Below, one piece after another: positions 33,081 to 44,333 of a stretch of DNA of 64,000 nt. The stretch comes from Nansenia antarctica (taxonomy: Eukaryota > Chordata > Actinopteri > Argentiniformes > Microstomatidae), in NCBI GenBank assembly GCA_963989245.1, contig OZ022340.1:49048796-49112795 (forward strand), written 5' to 3'. Under the pieces are notes generated by a model, which saw only the letters and a list, made by a program, of their open reading frames with translations, was not told where the DNA came from and did not search any database. Both the position numbers and the translations under genes were made by a program. The first letter of the stretch is position 1. The number at the start of each line of letters is the position of its first letter.

Positions 33081-33480
33081 TTATGTTACAGTAGAGAAAC
33101 AAAAAACAGTTACCAAAACTGAGTAGCTAAGATTGGCAAAAGATTGGCGTGGTGCAACCGAAATTAGTAAACAACTAGTTTGAAACTAACTAGTAACAAC
33201 TAGGGGTTTAGTAACTACTAAATGCCTGCATTTAGTAATGACTTAGGCCATATTGGTGCAACCCAGTCCAGTAGGCTACCAGATACGATGTTGTAATGTA
33301 TGCACATATTTTGCTACCACGGTTGCCAGACGGAATTGACAATGTCCAGCCCAACCGGTCTAAAAGCTGCCGAATCCACCCGTCCAGTGTGACCAAAAGT
33401 AGCCCAATCTGGTGTGGCGGGTGGCGCCAATAGGAAAAGGGGAGGTGCCCAAAGGAAAGCACTTAGGGCTCACCTTAGGG

Positions 33481-34229
33481 GGAACGCCAGAGCGCAGCCG
33501 TGTGATCAGGTCGGAGGTAAGGTAGTTGCACACCTTACTCCATGCTGACAGGCAGAGATCAAGAGGTAGGCCGCAGCCTATGGCTATTTTCTGTGCGTAG
33601 CGTTTTATATTATTTCTTTGATTGTATGTAATATTGATGGTGTGATGTATTACAGGTCACCTACTTCCCTGCTGGGTTGAAGGCGGCTGGTAGTCGCTGG
33701 TAGGACGCTGCCATCGACGTACCAGGTATTTTAATGTATTCGTCATGTAAATTGAATCATTATGTATTTTAATATGTCGGTAATAGTGTTTTAAGATTGT
33801 TCATTTGTGTTTCCTCCAGAGCATCAGTGCGGCCAGCTGCTCTTGCCGTGAGACGTTTTGTTTGGTTAAAGTTTATGTTCTTATCTAGTCCGCCTGGGCA
33901 AGTGTGCCGGTAGCGGGCGGACTAGTTTTTCTTTTTGTTTGTTTGTTTGTTTATTTGTTATTTAAATCCGCTTTTCCCCCACCATTGCCACTTCACCGGG
34001 TTAATCCCAGTTCGACCATCAGGGCAGGTTTGAGTGTGCTATATTTATAGATGATTGCAGTGAACAACCCTTTTCTACAGTGTGTTGCCTATGGTGTGCA
34101 GTGAACAACCCTTTTCTACAGTGTGTAGCCTATGGTGTGCAGTGAATATAACACCTGCCCTGGTAACAATAACTGAGGTTCTTTGGAGAGAGGTCAATGT
34201 GGGCCTGGATTGTGAACTAATGTAATAAA
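33481..34229 (+). ncRNA. Possible spliced non-coding transcript
   Basis: Splice-like signals occur in order: CGGAG/GTAAGG near 33514, TATTACAG/GTCACC near 33657, TACCAG/GTATTT near 33725 and TTTCCTCCAG/AGC near 33820. An AATAAA lies at 34224-34229. No frame is open across these pieces. A tandem 46-bp duplication (GCAGTGAACAACCCTTTTCT) lies at 34057-34150. This is a weak pattern-based suggestion. Confidence 0.2.
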
Positions 34230-34748
34230 ACTATTTTCTATTTAAAGTACATTCTCAACTGTCATTCTTATGCTAGGGACCTATATGGTGGGTGTAACAC
34301 TGGCAACACTGCTTGCTACGTTCTTGCAGCTTGCGTGAACACAGGTTCTTCCATCAGCGCTCGCCTGCCGCCTCGATTGCAGACTCAAGTTAACGCGCGT
34401 GCAGAAAGATGCCACGAAACTCATGTCCGGTAGCTTTCTTTCAAGGAATTTCAAAAATAAAAGTCCCATAAAACAATTGTTATGTCTCGCCGTGAGAAAT
34501 AGAGATGTGGCGTGAGAGCGTGAGAACTGGTTGAAATGCGTGAGTCTCACGGCGATTGCGTGAGACTTGGCAGCTCTGTGTTTGTTATCGCATAACCAGT
34601 CGTTCAGAATGCTCTCAGTATTTCCCCTACAGTTGCCTTGGGGTGGGCGGGCCAGACCTCCACACACAGCTTCGTGCCGCGCTGGAGAATGGTTTTGTTT
34701 TTGTTTTGTTTTGTTTTGACCGAGAGAGTTTTTGCAGGGTGAAAGCTC

Positions 34749-35290
34749 TGCAGAAGAAAGTAAGCAAGTTGAAACGTTAGCAAATATAATTACTGTGTTC
34801 TGACAGAGAAAGTTGGTTCAAATTAGTCGTTATTATTGTGACTAGAAAGTGTCTGATTATAGTTTCATGATGTGAATAATAGTGTCAAAGAACTAGCAAG
34901 CTAGCTAGCGTGCTCAGAGGTGATTAGATGAGCTAGTCTGCTGCACACATGCCAGCTAAAGAGCTAACTGGATGCACTTTATTATTTTACTTAAAGTAGA
35001 TATACAATCTTTCTTATTCTGCTAGAATTGGGCTTTATGGTAATACCATAATGGTATATTTACAGTACATGGACAGTGGATTGAAGCATTGGAACAAACC
35101 CTCACTCATTGGAAATGTCTGTTTTTTGTAGTTGGACATACGATTTTCTTACAGGTGAGAGAGTAAGTAAAGACAGTATCTGACTGCATTGCCCACAGCA
35201 ACCCAATATTCAATTAGAATGATGTTATGATTTGATATGAATTCAATGTATACCTCTTATTAAATTATAAATACTCTGGTTGTTATATTT
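34749..35290 (+). repeat. Repeat unit shared with 42744-43279
   Basis: About 540 bp match from GAAAGTAAGCAAGTTGAAAC to the CCTCTTATTA region. In the other copy it follows the hAT end CAGTGGCGGCTGG, so this is probably internal sequence of the same hAT family. A short open exon-like stretch (35300-35400) follows only here. Confidence 0.8.
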
Positions 35291-35695
35291 GCCTTTTGGT
35301 TGACAGCAAAAGAGGTAGAGAGGAGGATAGAGAGGGAGAGAATGAGAGAGAGCAGGATGGTGTCGGCACACCAGAGAGACAGCAAGAACCAGGTGAGAAA
35401 GTGGACATGTAGTCAAGACCACATAAGTAGCCTTGAGAACCGATGGTTCTCAAGCCTAACGGCCCTTAAGGGGCAGGAGCCTATCTCCTGTTTCTGTAGC
35501 GTGAGGCAGCTTGATGTACAAGTACAGTCCATGCCACCCCCCCCCCCCAAGGCAGCAAACACCGGTGTAGATGCATACTGTATGCATAAGTGAGTGTGGT
35601 GGTGCTTATGGGGTGTCGCTACGGGACAGGTGTCGCTCTGACTGGGAGGGCAAAATCACAGTATACCCACTAGAAAAAACTAGACTACACCACTG

Positions 35696-36257
35696 TGTAT
35701 CATTCATAACTGTACATAGGCTACACATATCATAATATCTTATCACTATTGCATGGAACTTGGGTAAACCCGCTGTGAAAAAAAAAAACTCAGCTCCAAC
35801 AAATCTGAAGGGATTGGGAGACATACTGTACAGTTTATCATTTTCATAACTGTCTGTACATATACATAACTTATGTATCACTATTGCTATATATAGCCTA
35901 TATATAAACACATTATGTTACAAATATCAGTCTTATCCACTGTATCTAATTCAGCACTGAAGCCTGAAGGTTGAGCACAGTGTGTGCCCCCTTGCTACCT
36001 CTGCTGATATAAAAGAGAATTGCAGCCTTGGAGAAAAAGATGGCAGCCGAATCCCAAGGCAAATACACAGGCACACACAGAAATACTGCAAAATCGCTTT
36101 ATACTAACTCGATTTTGAAAATGTAAAGATTCTGGGTGGTAGAACGCACATATCTAGGAAAAGTCATGAAAGGAGGGTCCTGACATTTGATCAAGTGCAA
36201 AGGTAGACTTTTTTTTGTACTCACTGGTGCCCGATGACACCTCACGGCTTTCCTAGT
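35696..36257 (+). repeat. Dispersed repeat, copy 2 (pair of 21660-22217)
   Basis: Near-identical to the first copy with a few indels, such as an added CCGCTGTG after TGGGTAAA. Confidence 0.85.
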
Positions 36258-36845
36258 GTTAAAGTGTTGCACACTGCTGGCAGTGTTCAGTTTTTCTGCC
36301 CGCAGGACAAAGCAGCTCCCCGTTTTATTGGCCTTCTAACAGGATCAGCTGAATCCAGGCCCTTTATTGTGTAGTCTGGCGTTAGCGAGAGAGGGGAAGA
36401 AAAGCCCTGGTGCGACTGCACAACTTGACTTCCTAAATTCCACACTAGGGTCCTTTAGAGGGGAAGGGAAGCATGAAGAAGGCCCTCTTTTGGATGCATG
36501 CACGGAGCACTCCTCTCTTTCGGATCCCGTCCCAACAGTTCAACTGCGGCCTCTCCTCAGGAGGCTGTAGAGGTGTATCAATATAACATGACTGCCTGGG
36601 GCTTATTTATTTTAGATACAAGAGGAGTCAGAGGGCAGTGTTGTGTGATTGTGTGTATCTGACATGAAATATATGGTGAACCAAGAAAATATTTGCTAAA
36701 CTGTTCTCACGTAAATTAATTTTTCCTTGTAAAGGAAATATATGTATTGTGTTGTTCAATGAAAAGTCTAAGCAATAAACTTTATTTCACACAATTTAAA
36801 GACCGCTCTTATCAGTTTGAATAGTTTTATATTTAAGTTGTGAAA

Positions 36846-37024
36846 TGTCATGGGCTGCAAACTACCTGCCGTTCAGGACATTTACTCGAGGTGCAAGAGG
36901 AAGGTGGTAAAATCATCAGAGACCCCAGCCACTCCCTGTTCTCTGTTGCCTTCTGGCGAAAGGTACCGGAGCATCCAGACCCGGTCCAACAGGCTCCGGA
37001 ACAGTTTCTATGCGCAGGCCATTA
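36846..37024 (+). mobile_element. LINE ORF2 C-terminal fragment
   Basis: The frame reads LPAVQDIYSRCKRKVVKSS then LLPSGERYRSIQTRSNRLRN and SFYAQAI, the characteristic end of CR1/L2/Rex1 ORF2. Only about 60 codons remain. It abuts the hAT remnant on its right. Confidence 0.75.
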
Positions 37025-37064
37025 GAAATCGCAACTGATTCACCTCAACCGCCACTACCTCAAC

Positions 37065-38051
37065 AATTATCTTTCCTGGCAGCGTCTTGCAAAACAAGAT
37101 ATGCTCATTTATGTCCGACTCTTCTTTATAACGCACAAAAGCCAGCAGCTGAGCCTCCCCACTAACGTCGGTCATTTCATCTAATTGCAAAGCGAACTGA
37201 CCTGCTTGCTTCATTTTATCCACCACTTGTCCGACAATATTTATGGATGATCAATCCGACGGGAGACGGTATTGTTTGATAATGGTACCAACTTGAGCGC
37301 GTCAGCTGCTTTCTTGTCCAGCATAGTTTTAGCCAAAATCATAGCGGCAGGCAAAATCAGATCTTCGGCGATTGAATGTGTTTTTTTTTACTTAGCCACC
37401 AGTAATGAAACAGCATAGGACGCCTCCAGTGCTTTGCTTGACACACTTGCCGCTTCCTTCAGTGTAGCCTGACTTGACTTGAACTCTGACAGTTTTCGCT
37501 TGAAAAAATCGTCAGTTTTACCAATAGTTGCTAGGTGTTTGGTGCTCTGGTGTCGCTGTAAATGGGCTGGCTTCATGAATTATTAGCCAGGACTTCGCCA
37601 CAGAAAAAGCACTGTGGCTGTGGTGGATCAGCCGATGTACATGTAAATCCCCACAAAACATATGTTTCCAAATAATAGCGGGGTCCTTTTTTTTTCTTTT
37701 CTCTCTGATCTGACCGTCTGATCTGCCTCTGATCTGACCGTTACTGTAGCTGGTCGTTTTAGCCATCTGTCCATCTTTGCGGTATACTGACAGGCCTAGC
37801 TGACTTGCGCGCGAAAATGATCGTGAACGTGATTTAAATGTGACGTGACTACCACTTGTGTTACAGTCATCACCTGTCGGGGAGGAACTTAAGTTGCAGC
37901 GTACCATTTTAACAACAGGTTTATGAAACGACTATATTTAATTATTTTTTTGGAAAGGGAAATAAATTATAATTTCACATCTTTCCACGTACCACCTGCA
38001 ATCCCCTCACGTACCCCCAGGGGTCCGCGTACCCCCGGTTGGGAACCACTG
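37065..38051 (-). mobile_element. ZBED/Buster-like hAT remnant
   Basis: The minus strand starts at 38051 with CAGTGGTTCCCAACCGGGGG, a hAT end. A BED-type zinc finger follows (CFFCGEVLANNS, then after a one-base shift MKPAHLQRHQSTKHLA), then FFKRKLSEFKSSQATL, ALEASYAVSLLVAK and the catalytic-region piece QFALQLDEMTDVSGEAQLLA. DEMTDVS and YKEE resemble SCAND3/ZBED5-type transposases. The C-terminal two thirds are missing and the break coincides with the LINE fragment. Confidence 0.75.
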
Positions 38052-38269
38052 GTCCAGGTGATACGCAGGACTATGCCGTATAGTATACCCACTAGGAAAG
38101 GCCAAGGATTTCCGTATACCCACTTAAAAATGTGTGAGGATACGTAACAGCGTTTTGTGACAGAACTTTCACTTTCATTCATAACATTCACCCCGTCTGT
38201 GTTACGAAGCGCTTGACTTTTGGACTATTGGGACTGACTAAAGCGTCATATACCATCAACGGGCGGAAA

Positions 38270-39740
38270 CATGAAATATGTCAAAATGCAGCACTATCAT
38301 GCGCAGATCAGCCTTAACATGTAATGTATATATAACAGCACAGATATATTTTTATGGCGTTACGAAATCCGATGTGACAGGAACACTGGAGAAACAGCCG
38401 CTGTCCACTGCATTAGTTAATAAAGGTTAAAAAAACAGTTTAGTTTTTTCCCCCCTATGAAAGCATTTATAGACATGCTTTTATGTCATGTATGCGTTAT
38501 TATGCTTTGGACCTCCGCGTTAGCGAGGAGAGGCGCGTGCAGCTGCCGGGGAGAGTGCACTCTTTCCGGATAGACATTTATGCATGCTCTCGGGGTTCGA
38601 AACATAACTTCCCGGGTTTGCCAGCGGGGTGGTTGACGGCTTAAAATGACCGTATAGCGATGGTGAAGTTAGCAAAGCAGTATTTTGTTTTTACCACCTT
38701 CCTAGCCGGTGTTATTAATGGACAAAGACGGTGCCCGGGGCACACTCTTTGCGGGTTAATAACGTCGCTTTACCGGGGCTTACGGTGAAAATTCGTCCGG
38801 ACAGGGGAGAGGACAGGGAATCTGAAACCATTTGAATGGTGTCGATACGACATTCCTATCACGATCGACACAGCTAGGAGCGACTGCCCTCCATCAAAAA
38901 TGGCACATATACTAGTACATAATAACAACTGCTCGGATAGGATTGCGGGTTGTTTTGGTTTAATACGTGCTGTAAATAAAACATGGACATAGGTCATGCG
39001 CGTCTATCATGCACACATCAGCCTAACGTTAGATAGATAACTTAACATTAAATATGTCTATCATCATCCGCTGTCAAACGCCACAGGTAATCTTTTATTT
39101 CTAAACAGGAATGTACATCTCGATGTGAATCGCGCTCCTTATGGGATGGCTGTGCTTGACACTTCCATGGGGCGCTGCATAGGCACAATATCGGCATAAT
39201 AGCGATCTTTCTTTGTTATGCTTGTTGTAAGAAAAGGTCTATAATGCATTGAAATGACATTAGTTCATCAGACATTTGACATCAGACATGGAAATATGTC
39301 AATGCGCGGCTGTCATGCACTAAAAAAGCTTGTAACATTAGACACACAGCACATCGGCATAATAACGTTTTGTTTTTGTTGTGCTTGTTATAAAGAAAAG
39401 GTCTATAATGCATTTAAATGAATGATACAACCCATTAATAATATTACCTAATAACAACTGCTCGGATTAGATTGCGGGTGGAAATAGGTCAAAATGCGCA
39501 TCATGTACAAGTCAGACGAACGTTTGATAGATAACTTTACATACTGTATGTGTACCATCATCCGCTGTCAAACGCCACAGGTAATAATTGATTTTTGATT
39601 GTACATCTCTGAAATGCTGGACTGTCATGCAGCGTTGCGTTACTGTAATGTTAGACACAGCACCGACATAAAAGCGATATTTTGGTTATGCTTGTTATAA
39701 ATAAAAGGTCTATAATGCATTGTAATGACATTGAACTAAG
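38270..39740. repeat. Degenerate long-period repeat array
   Basis: Blocks recur: CATCATCCGCTGTCAAACGC near 39062 and 39549; AACAACTGCTCGGAT near 38924 and 39451; AAAGGTCTATAATGCATT near 39232, 39398 and 39705. Spacings of about 490-530 bp and 160-310 bp suggest a complex satellite that has decayed. Confidence 0.65.
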
Positions 39741-39870
39741 ATAATACGATGGTTATCATAATTTTTACGAGAGCGAAAAGAAAATTTCTTTAGATGTTTC
39801 GCAATGCATGCCGGAAGGGAGTCTCATGGCTCCGAATCGAACGAGGGTCAAGATTTTCTCCGAACGGAGC

Positions 39871-39895
39871 CAACCCTAACCCTAACCCTAACCCT
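39871..39895 (-). repeat. Short interstitial telomere-like repeat
   Basis: CCAACCCTAACCCTAACCCT plus AACCCTAA: four consecutive CCCTAA units, i.e. (TTAGGG)4 on the minus strand. Confidence 0.85.
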
Positions 39896-39998
39896 AAATG
39901 AGTAATGAATTGGGACGCCACTACGGCTACACGTGAACGCGCAAAACGGAGATTAGGGGTGAAAACGGAGCCAGAGTGGTGAATTGGGATTCACCCAT

Positions 39999-40131
39999 AG
40001 TCTCTGATAACATTGTCTCTGCTGCCCGCCTGTGGACGTTAGATGATGTACTTTAAGGGCTCAAAAACAAAAGTGTCGGTTGTTGATACTGAAATCATGT
40101 TTGTAGTCTTTAGTCAGATACAACACTATCA
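39999..40131 (+). repeat. Direct repeat left of the minisatellite
   Basis: CATAGTCTCTGATAACATTG through GATACAACACTATC is repeated at 41067-41203 with few changes. Confidence 0.9.
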
Positions 40132-40305
40132 TGTCATGAACAAAGAAAAAATAGGGATGAAATCACATTTTGCCATACACTGTACAATGTGTGTGCTACA
40201 AATATTATATCACCAACTTCAATGATCCTTCTTTGCAAGTGTGATTTAGACCTGGGCTTTATCTGTGTCAGTGTGACATGTATGATGTTTGAAATTAGCA
40301 GTTAT

Positions 40306-41018
40306 GGCTCTGTGATAACCCTGCTCTGTGGTAACCCTGGCCCTGTGATAACCCTGCTCTGTGGTAACCCTGCCCTGTGGTAACCCTGCCCTGTGATAAC
40401 CCTGCTCTGTCTCTGTGATAACCCTGCCCTGTGGTAACCCTGCTCTGTGGTAACCCTGCTCTGTCTCTGTGATAACCCTGCTCTGTGGTAACCCTGCCCT
40501 GTGATAACCCTGCCCTGTGATAACCCTGCCCTGTGATAACCCTGCCCTGTGATAACCCTGCCCTGTGATAACCCTGCCCTGTGATAACCCTGCCCTGTGA
40601 TAACCCTGCTCTGTCTCTGTGATAACCCTGCTCTGTGATAACCCTGCCCTGTGATAACCCTGCTCTGTCTCTGTGGTAACCCTGCCCTGTGATAACCCTG
40701 CTCTGTCTCTGTGGTAACCCTGCCCTGTGATAACCCTGCTCTGTCTCTGTGATAACCCTGCCCTGTGATAACCCTGCTCTGTCTCTGTGATAACCCTGCC
40801 CTGTGATAACCCTGCTCTGTCTCTGTGATAACCCTGCTCTGTCTCTGTGGTAACCCTGGCCCTGTGATAACCCTGCCCTGTGATAATCCTGCCCTGTGAT
40901 AACTCTGCTCTGTGATAACCCTGCTCTGTGGTAACCCTGCCCTGTGATAACCCTGCTCTGTCTCTGTGATAACCCTGCTCTGTGGTAACCCTGCTCTGTG
41001 GTAACCCTGGCCCTGTGA
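40306..41018. repeat. 16-bp minisatellite (GATAACCCTGCCCTGT)
   Basis: More than 40 units of GATAACCCTGCCCTGT with GATA/GGTA, CC/CT and an extra CTCTGT variant. Minus-strand frames read RVITGQGYH-type repeats and are not genes. Confidence 0.95.
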
Positions 41019-41066
41019 AACCAAAACAATAATGTTTTGACCCTCTATTATACTATACAAGTAACA

Positions 41067-41203
41067 TAGTCTCTGATAACATTGTCTCTGCTGCCCCCCT
41101 GTGGACGTTAGATGATGTACTTTAAGGGCTCAAAAACAAAAGTGTAGGTTGTAGATACTGAAATCATGTTTGTAGTCTTTAGTCAGATACAACACTATCT
41201 ATC
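41067..41203 (+). repeat. Direct repeat right of the minisatellite
   Basis: Second copy of 39999-40131. Confidence 0.9.
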
Positions 41204-41762
41204 ATCTATAATGATGAAAAATGCGTATGGATCTTCCGCCTGCTACTGAGGCTCCTGACGGTGTATTAAATTAATAAAGTGTCAAATTGACCATATATCT
41301 TGTTTGTTCCTTGTAGGCCTACTGAGAGAGAGTTCAATCATCCAATCCACCAAACAACTCAAAACAAGAGTCAATACCAACAGGAGAATACACTGTTTAG
41401 CATTGGCAGAGGATTTTGGCCATCCCACAAATGCATGATCCTTACAAGTTGGACATCATTGTAAAGGTAAATAAACAGGCTTTCCAACGTTATAAAATAC
41501 AATGCCAATTAGCATTGTAACAACAGAGAATTTAGTTTATCTTGGTATTCTAATAAGGTAAGACCCTTTAAGCTAAAGATATGCAGACCAAAGCATTAGA
41601 ACGTAACACAATTTCCCTTATTTAGAAATCCCAATGTTGACAGGTATGGTACAGTAACAATGGGCATTGTTCTACTTCTCTCAATAGTGCAGAGCACCCA
41701 TGTCTCTCTCTCTCGCTGGCTGGCTACCTCTTTTCCCTTCTCTGTCTGAGTTACTATTCCTC

Positions 41763-41766
<4 letters not shown>

Positions 41767-41799
<33 letters not shown>
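41767..41799. repeat. (CT)n microsatellite
   Basis: Uninterrupted CT dinucleotides just before a LINE fragment. Confidence 0.9.
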
Positions 41800-41803
<4 letters not shown>

Positions 41804-41814
41804 GTCAGATGCTA

Positions 41815-41932
41815 GCCCTGGCAGTACTGGACAGGATCCAGTCATCCTTGACTCCACCCTCTCCTTCCAATCTCACATCAAGTCCATCACCAGATCCGCC
41901 TTCTTCCACCTAAGAAACATTGCCATACTCTG
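41815..41932 (+). mobile_element. L2-like LINE ORF2 fragment
   Basis: Reads VILDSTLSFQSHIKSITRSA then FFHLRNIA, the connector after RT in L2/CR1-type LINEs (compare LGVIIDPDLNFETHINN in the long ORF at 52030). Confidence 0.8.
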
Positions 41933-42382
41933 ACCATCACTCTGGACTCACCTCCCGCCTGGACTACATTAGAGGGTCCATGCACATTCATCCTACTGAA
42001 GTGTACATTGTTTGACCTGTATACGTTTACCCGACTCGGCTGTCTCCTCTTCATGTCTTCTTCTACGGTGTGTTTTGAGGAGTAGATTGGGAGAGAGGTT
42101 GCAAGGAATTGAAGAAAAAACAAGAGGCATATGAGCCCAAATCTAAAGTCTTTCCTTGACTCCTTGTCTATCTATCCTGAAATTCTCCTCCAATACATTC
42201 TGAGGTCAGGAGAGAGTACATGAGTTATCAAGGAAAGACAGACATTCGGACTAGTTACACATAGAAGGGTAACAGTTAAATTCCTGAGTTCACAGCCTGG
42301 TATATACCTTTTAGTGAGAACATGCTGGTGCAATGCACTAATACTTTCATATTGTTAATTATAGAACAAGATGGGCATATAC

Positions 42383-43279
42383 CAGTGGCGGCTGGCCGAT
42401 TAGAGGGCGCTGGGGCGCCGCCCCCACCTTCACTTCCTAGTTGCGATTTGTAAAAGTTTTTTTTTTAAATAAACATTGTTTATTCACAAAATGCGGCTGA
42501 TATTCTGTCGGCGCCTATCAGCATTCATTAAAAATCCTCCAATACAATAAACATTTTATCTGTGTGTGTGTAAAATTCACTGTTAAAATACATAGGGGGA
42601 GGAGTCGGGGCGCCGGCCGAATGCAAGTCTATGGCAGGCCAAATACTTTTGGCTTACACGTGAGCTGTAGCAGCGCTCCAATTGTCTGTCTCCTATTTCT
42701 CGGCCGGGGCGCAAAAATTGTGAGATGTGAGATGTCTTCAGATAGAAAGTAAGCAAGTTGAAACGTTAGCAAATATAATTGCTGAGTGTTCTGACAGGGC
42801 AAGTTGGTTAAAATTGGTCGTTATTATTGTGACTAGAAAGTGTCTGACTGACACTTGACAATGACTATAATTCTATTGTAAATAGTGTCAAAGAACTATC
42901 AAGCTAGCTAGCTCAGAGGTGATTCGATGAGCTAGTTTGCTGCACACATGCCAGCTAAAGAGCTAACTGGAGGCACTTTATTATTTTACTTAAGTTAAAT
43001 TAGATATACAATCTTTCTTATTCTGCTAGAATTGGGCTTCATTGGTAATACCATAATGGCATATTTACAGTACATGGACAGTGGATTGAAGCATTTGAAA
43101 TGTCTGTTTTGTATAGTATAGTTGGACATGTTTTTTTTTCCAGGTGAGAGAGTAATGTCAAAATGACATTATCTGACTGCATTGCCCACAGCAATACAAC
43201 ATTCAATTATAATTATGTTATAAATTGATATGGATCAAATTGATATACCTCAATTTATACCTCTTATTAGATAATAATA
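42383..43279 (+). mobile_element. hAT family member, 5' part
   Basis: Starts CAGTGGCGGCTGGCCG, as in the element at 26912, and matches it for about 350 bp. It continues into the repeat shared with 34749-35290. The right end is missing: the LINE sequence begins at 43280. Confidence 0.75.
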
Positions 43280-43946
43280 TCTATGTCAAAGTCCAGCAAC
43301 ACTGAAGCACATCTTAGTGGGATGCAAGACCAGCCTCACCCAAGGCCGTTACACCTGGCGGCACGACCAGGTGCTAAGGTGTCTTGCAGCAGTGCTGGAA
43401 AGTCAACGGACAAGTGTGAACGCCCTTCCTCCCCCGTCATCCCGGTGGCAGCCAGCACCATTTGTTCGGGAGGGCAAGGGTCAAGCCAGCCTCACCACCA
43501 TAAGACCAGACACTGGGCAGCTGGGCAGAGCACGGGACTGGAAGCTGCTGGCAGACTTGGACAAGAAACTCTGCTTCCCAGCTGAGATCGCAGCCACCAA
43601 CCTGCGACCAGACCTTGTGCTGTGGTCAGCCTCGCTCAAGCTCGTTTACATCATCGAGCTCACTGTGCCCTGGCAGGGTGCAGTGGAGGAGGCCTACGAG
43701 CGGAAGAGGCTGAGGTACACTGAACTTGCAGCAGATGCCCAACAACAAGGCTGGACAGCGAAGGTACGCCCAGTGGAAGTAGGCTGCAGAGGGTTCGTGG
43801 CCACCTCAACATCCAGGCTACTCAGGGAGATGGGAGTGCGAGGGAAGACCCACCAGCAGGCAATCAAGGACCTCTCCAGGGCTGCTGAAAAGGGGAGCCA
43901 GTGGCTGTGGATGAAGAGAAAGGACTCGACCCGGGCGTTCAAATGA
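43280..43946 (+). pseudogene. HERO/R2-like LINE, endonuclease end only (copy A)
   Basis: The frame opens as LCQSPATLKHILVGC (the CCHC-type HxxxxC half), then RYTWRHDQVLRCLAAVL and NLRPDLVLWSASLKLVYIIE joined to LTVPWQGAVEEAYERKRLRY. RPDLVLW...IELTVPW is the catalytic core of the restriction-like (PD-(D/E)XK) endonuclease that cuts the target for this LINE group. It ends with ...KDSTRAFK and a stop. Upstream RT is absent: the copy begins exactly where copy B has its stop codon. 3' UTR probably runs on toward 44200, where the next copy's 5' UTR starts; the border is not visible. Confidence 0.8.
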
Positions 43947-44333
43947 GCTGATCGCATCTAGGGAGTGAACCTGGGACGCTGGGATTCACTGCTGAACCCT
44001 CTGGAGGTGTCGTGGGCTTATCAGCGAAACATTCATGAAGGAGGGCGCCCACTTGACAACCCAAAGGATGCCATCGCTCATTTGAACACCACAGAGTCTC
44101 ATCAGTGCCTTAAGTATGTATCTATCGAGGGATATCAACATCTAGTCCTACATAACAGATCTGATCATCTGGTGAACCAGTGACTGCTGTGAAAGTGCAG
44201 CTGGCAACAAGGGAAAGACCTTGCGACAGCATGGAAAGACAGCTGACAGGAGGGAACGCCATGGGCTAGCCATGGGCTAGCTACCCGCCATGGGCTAGCT
44301 ACCCGTGGCGGCGGGATCCAGCACGAACAGTGT

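Noticed and set aside
40295..41020. CRISPR-like array
   Set aside because: The repeats are contiguous without unique spacers, and the DNA is eukaryotic.
40295..41060. Long minus-strand ORFs (240-250 codons) of RVITGQGYHRAGLSQ repeats
   Set aside because: They arise from the 16-bp minisatellite, are open in two frames at once, and have no start or flanking gene context.
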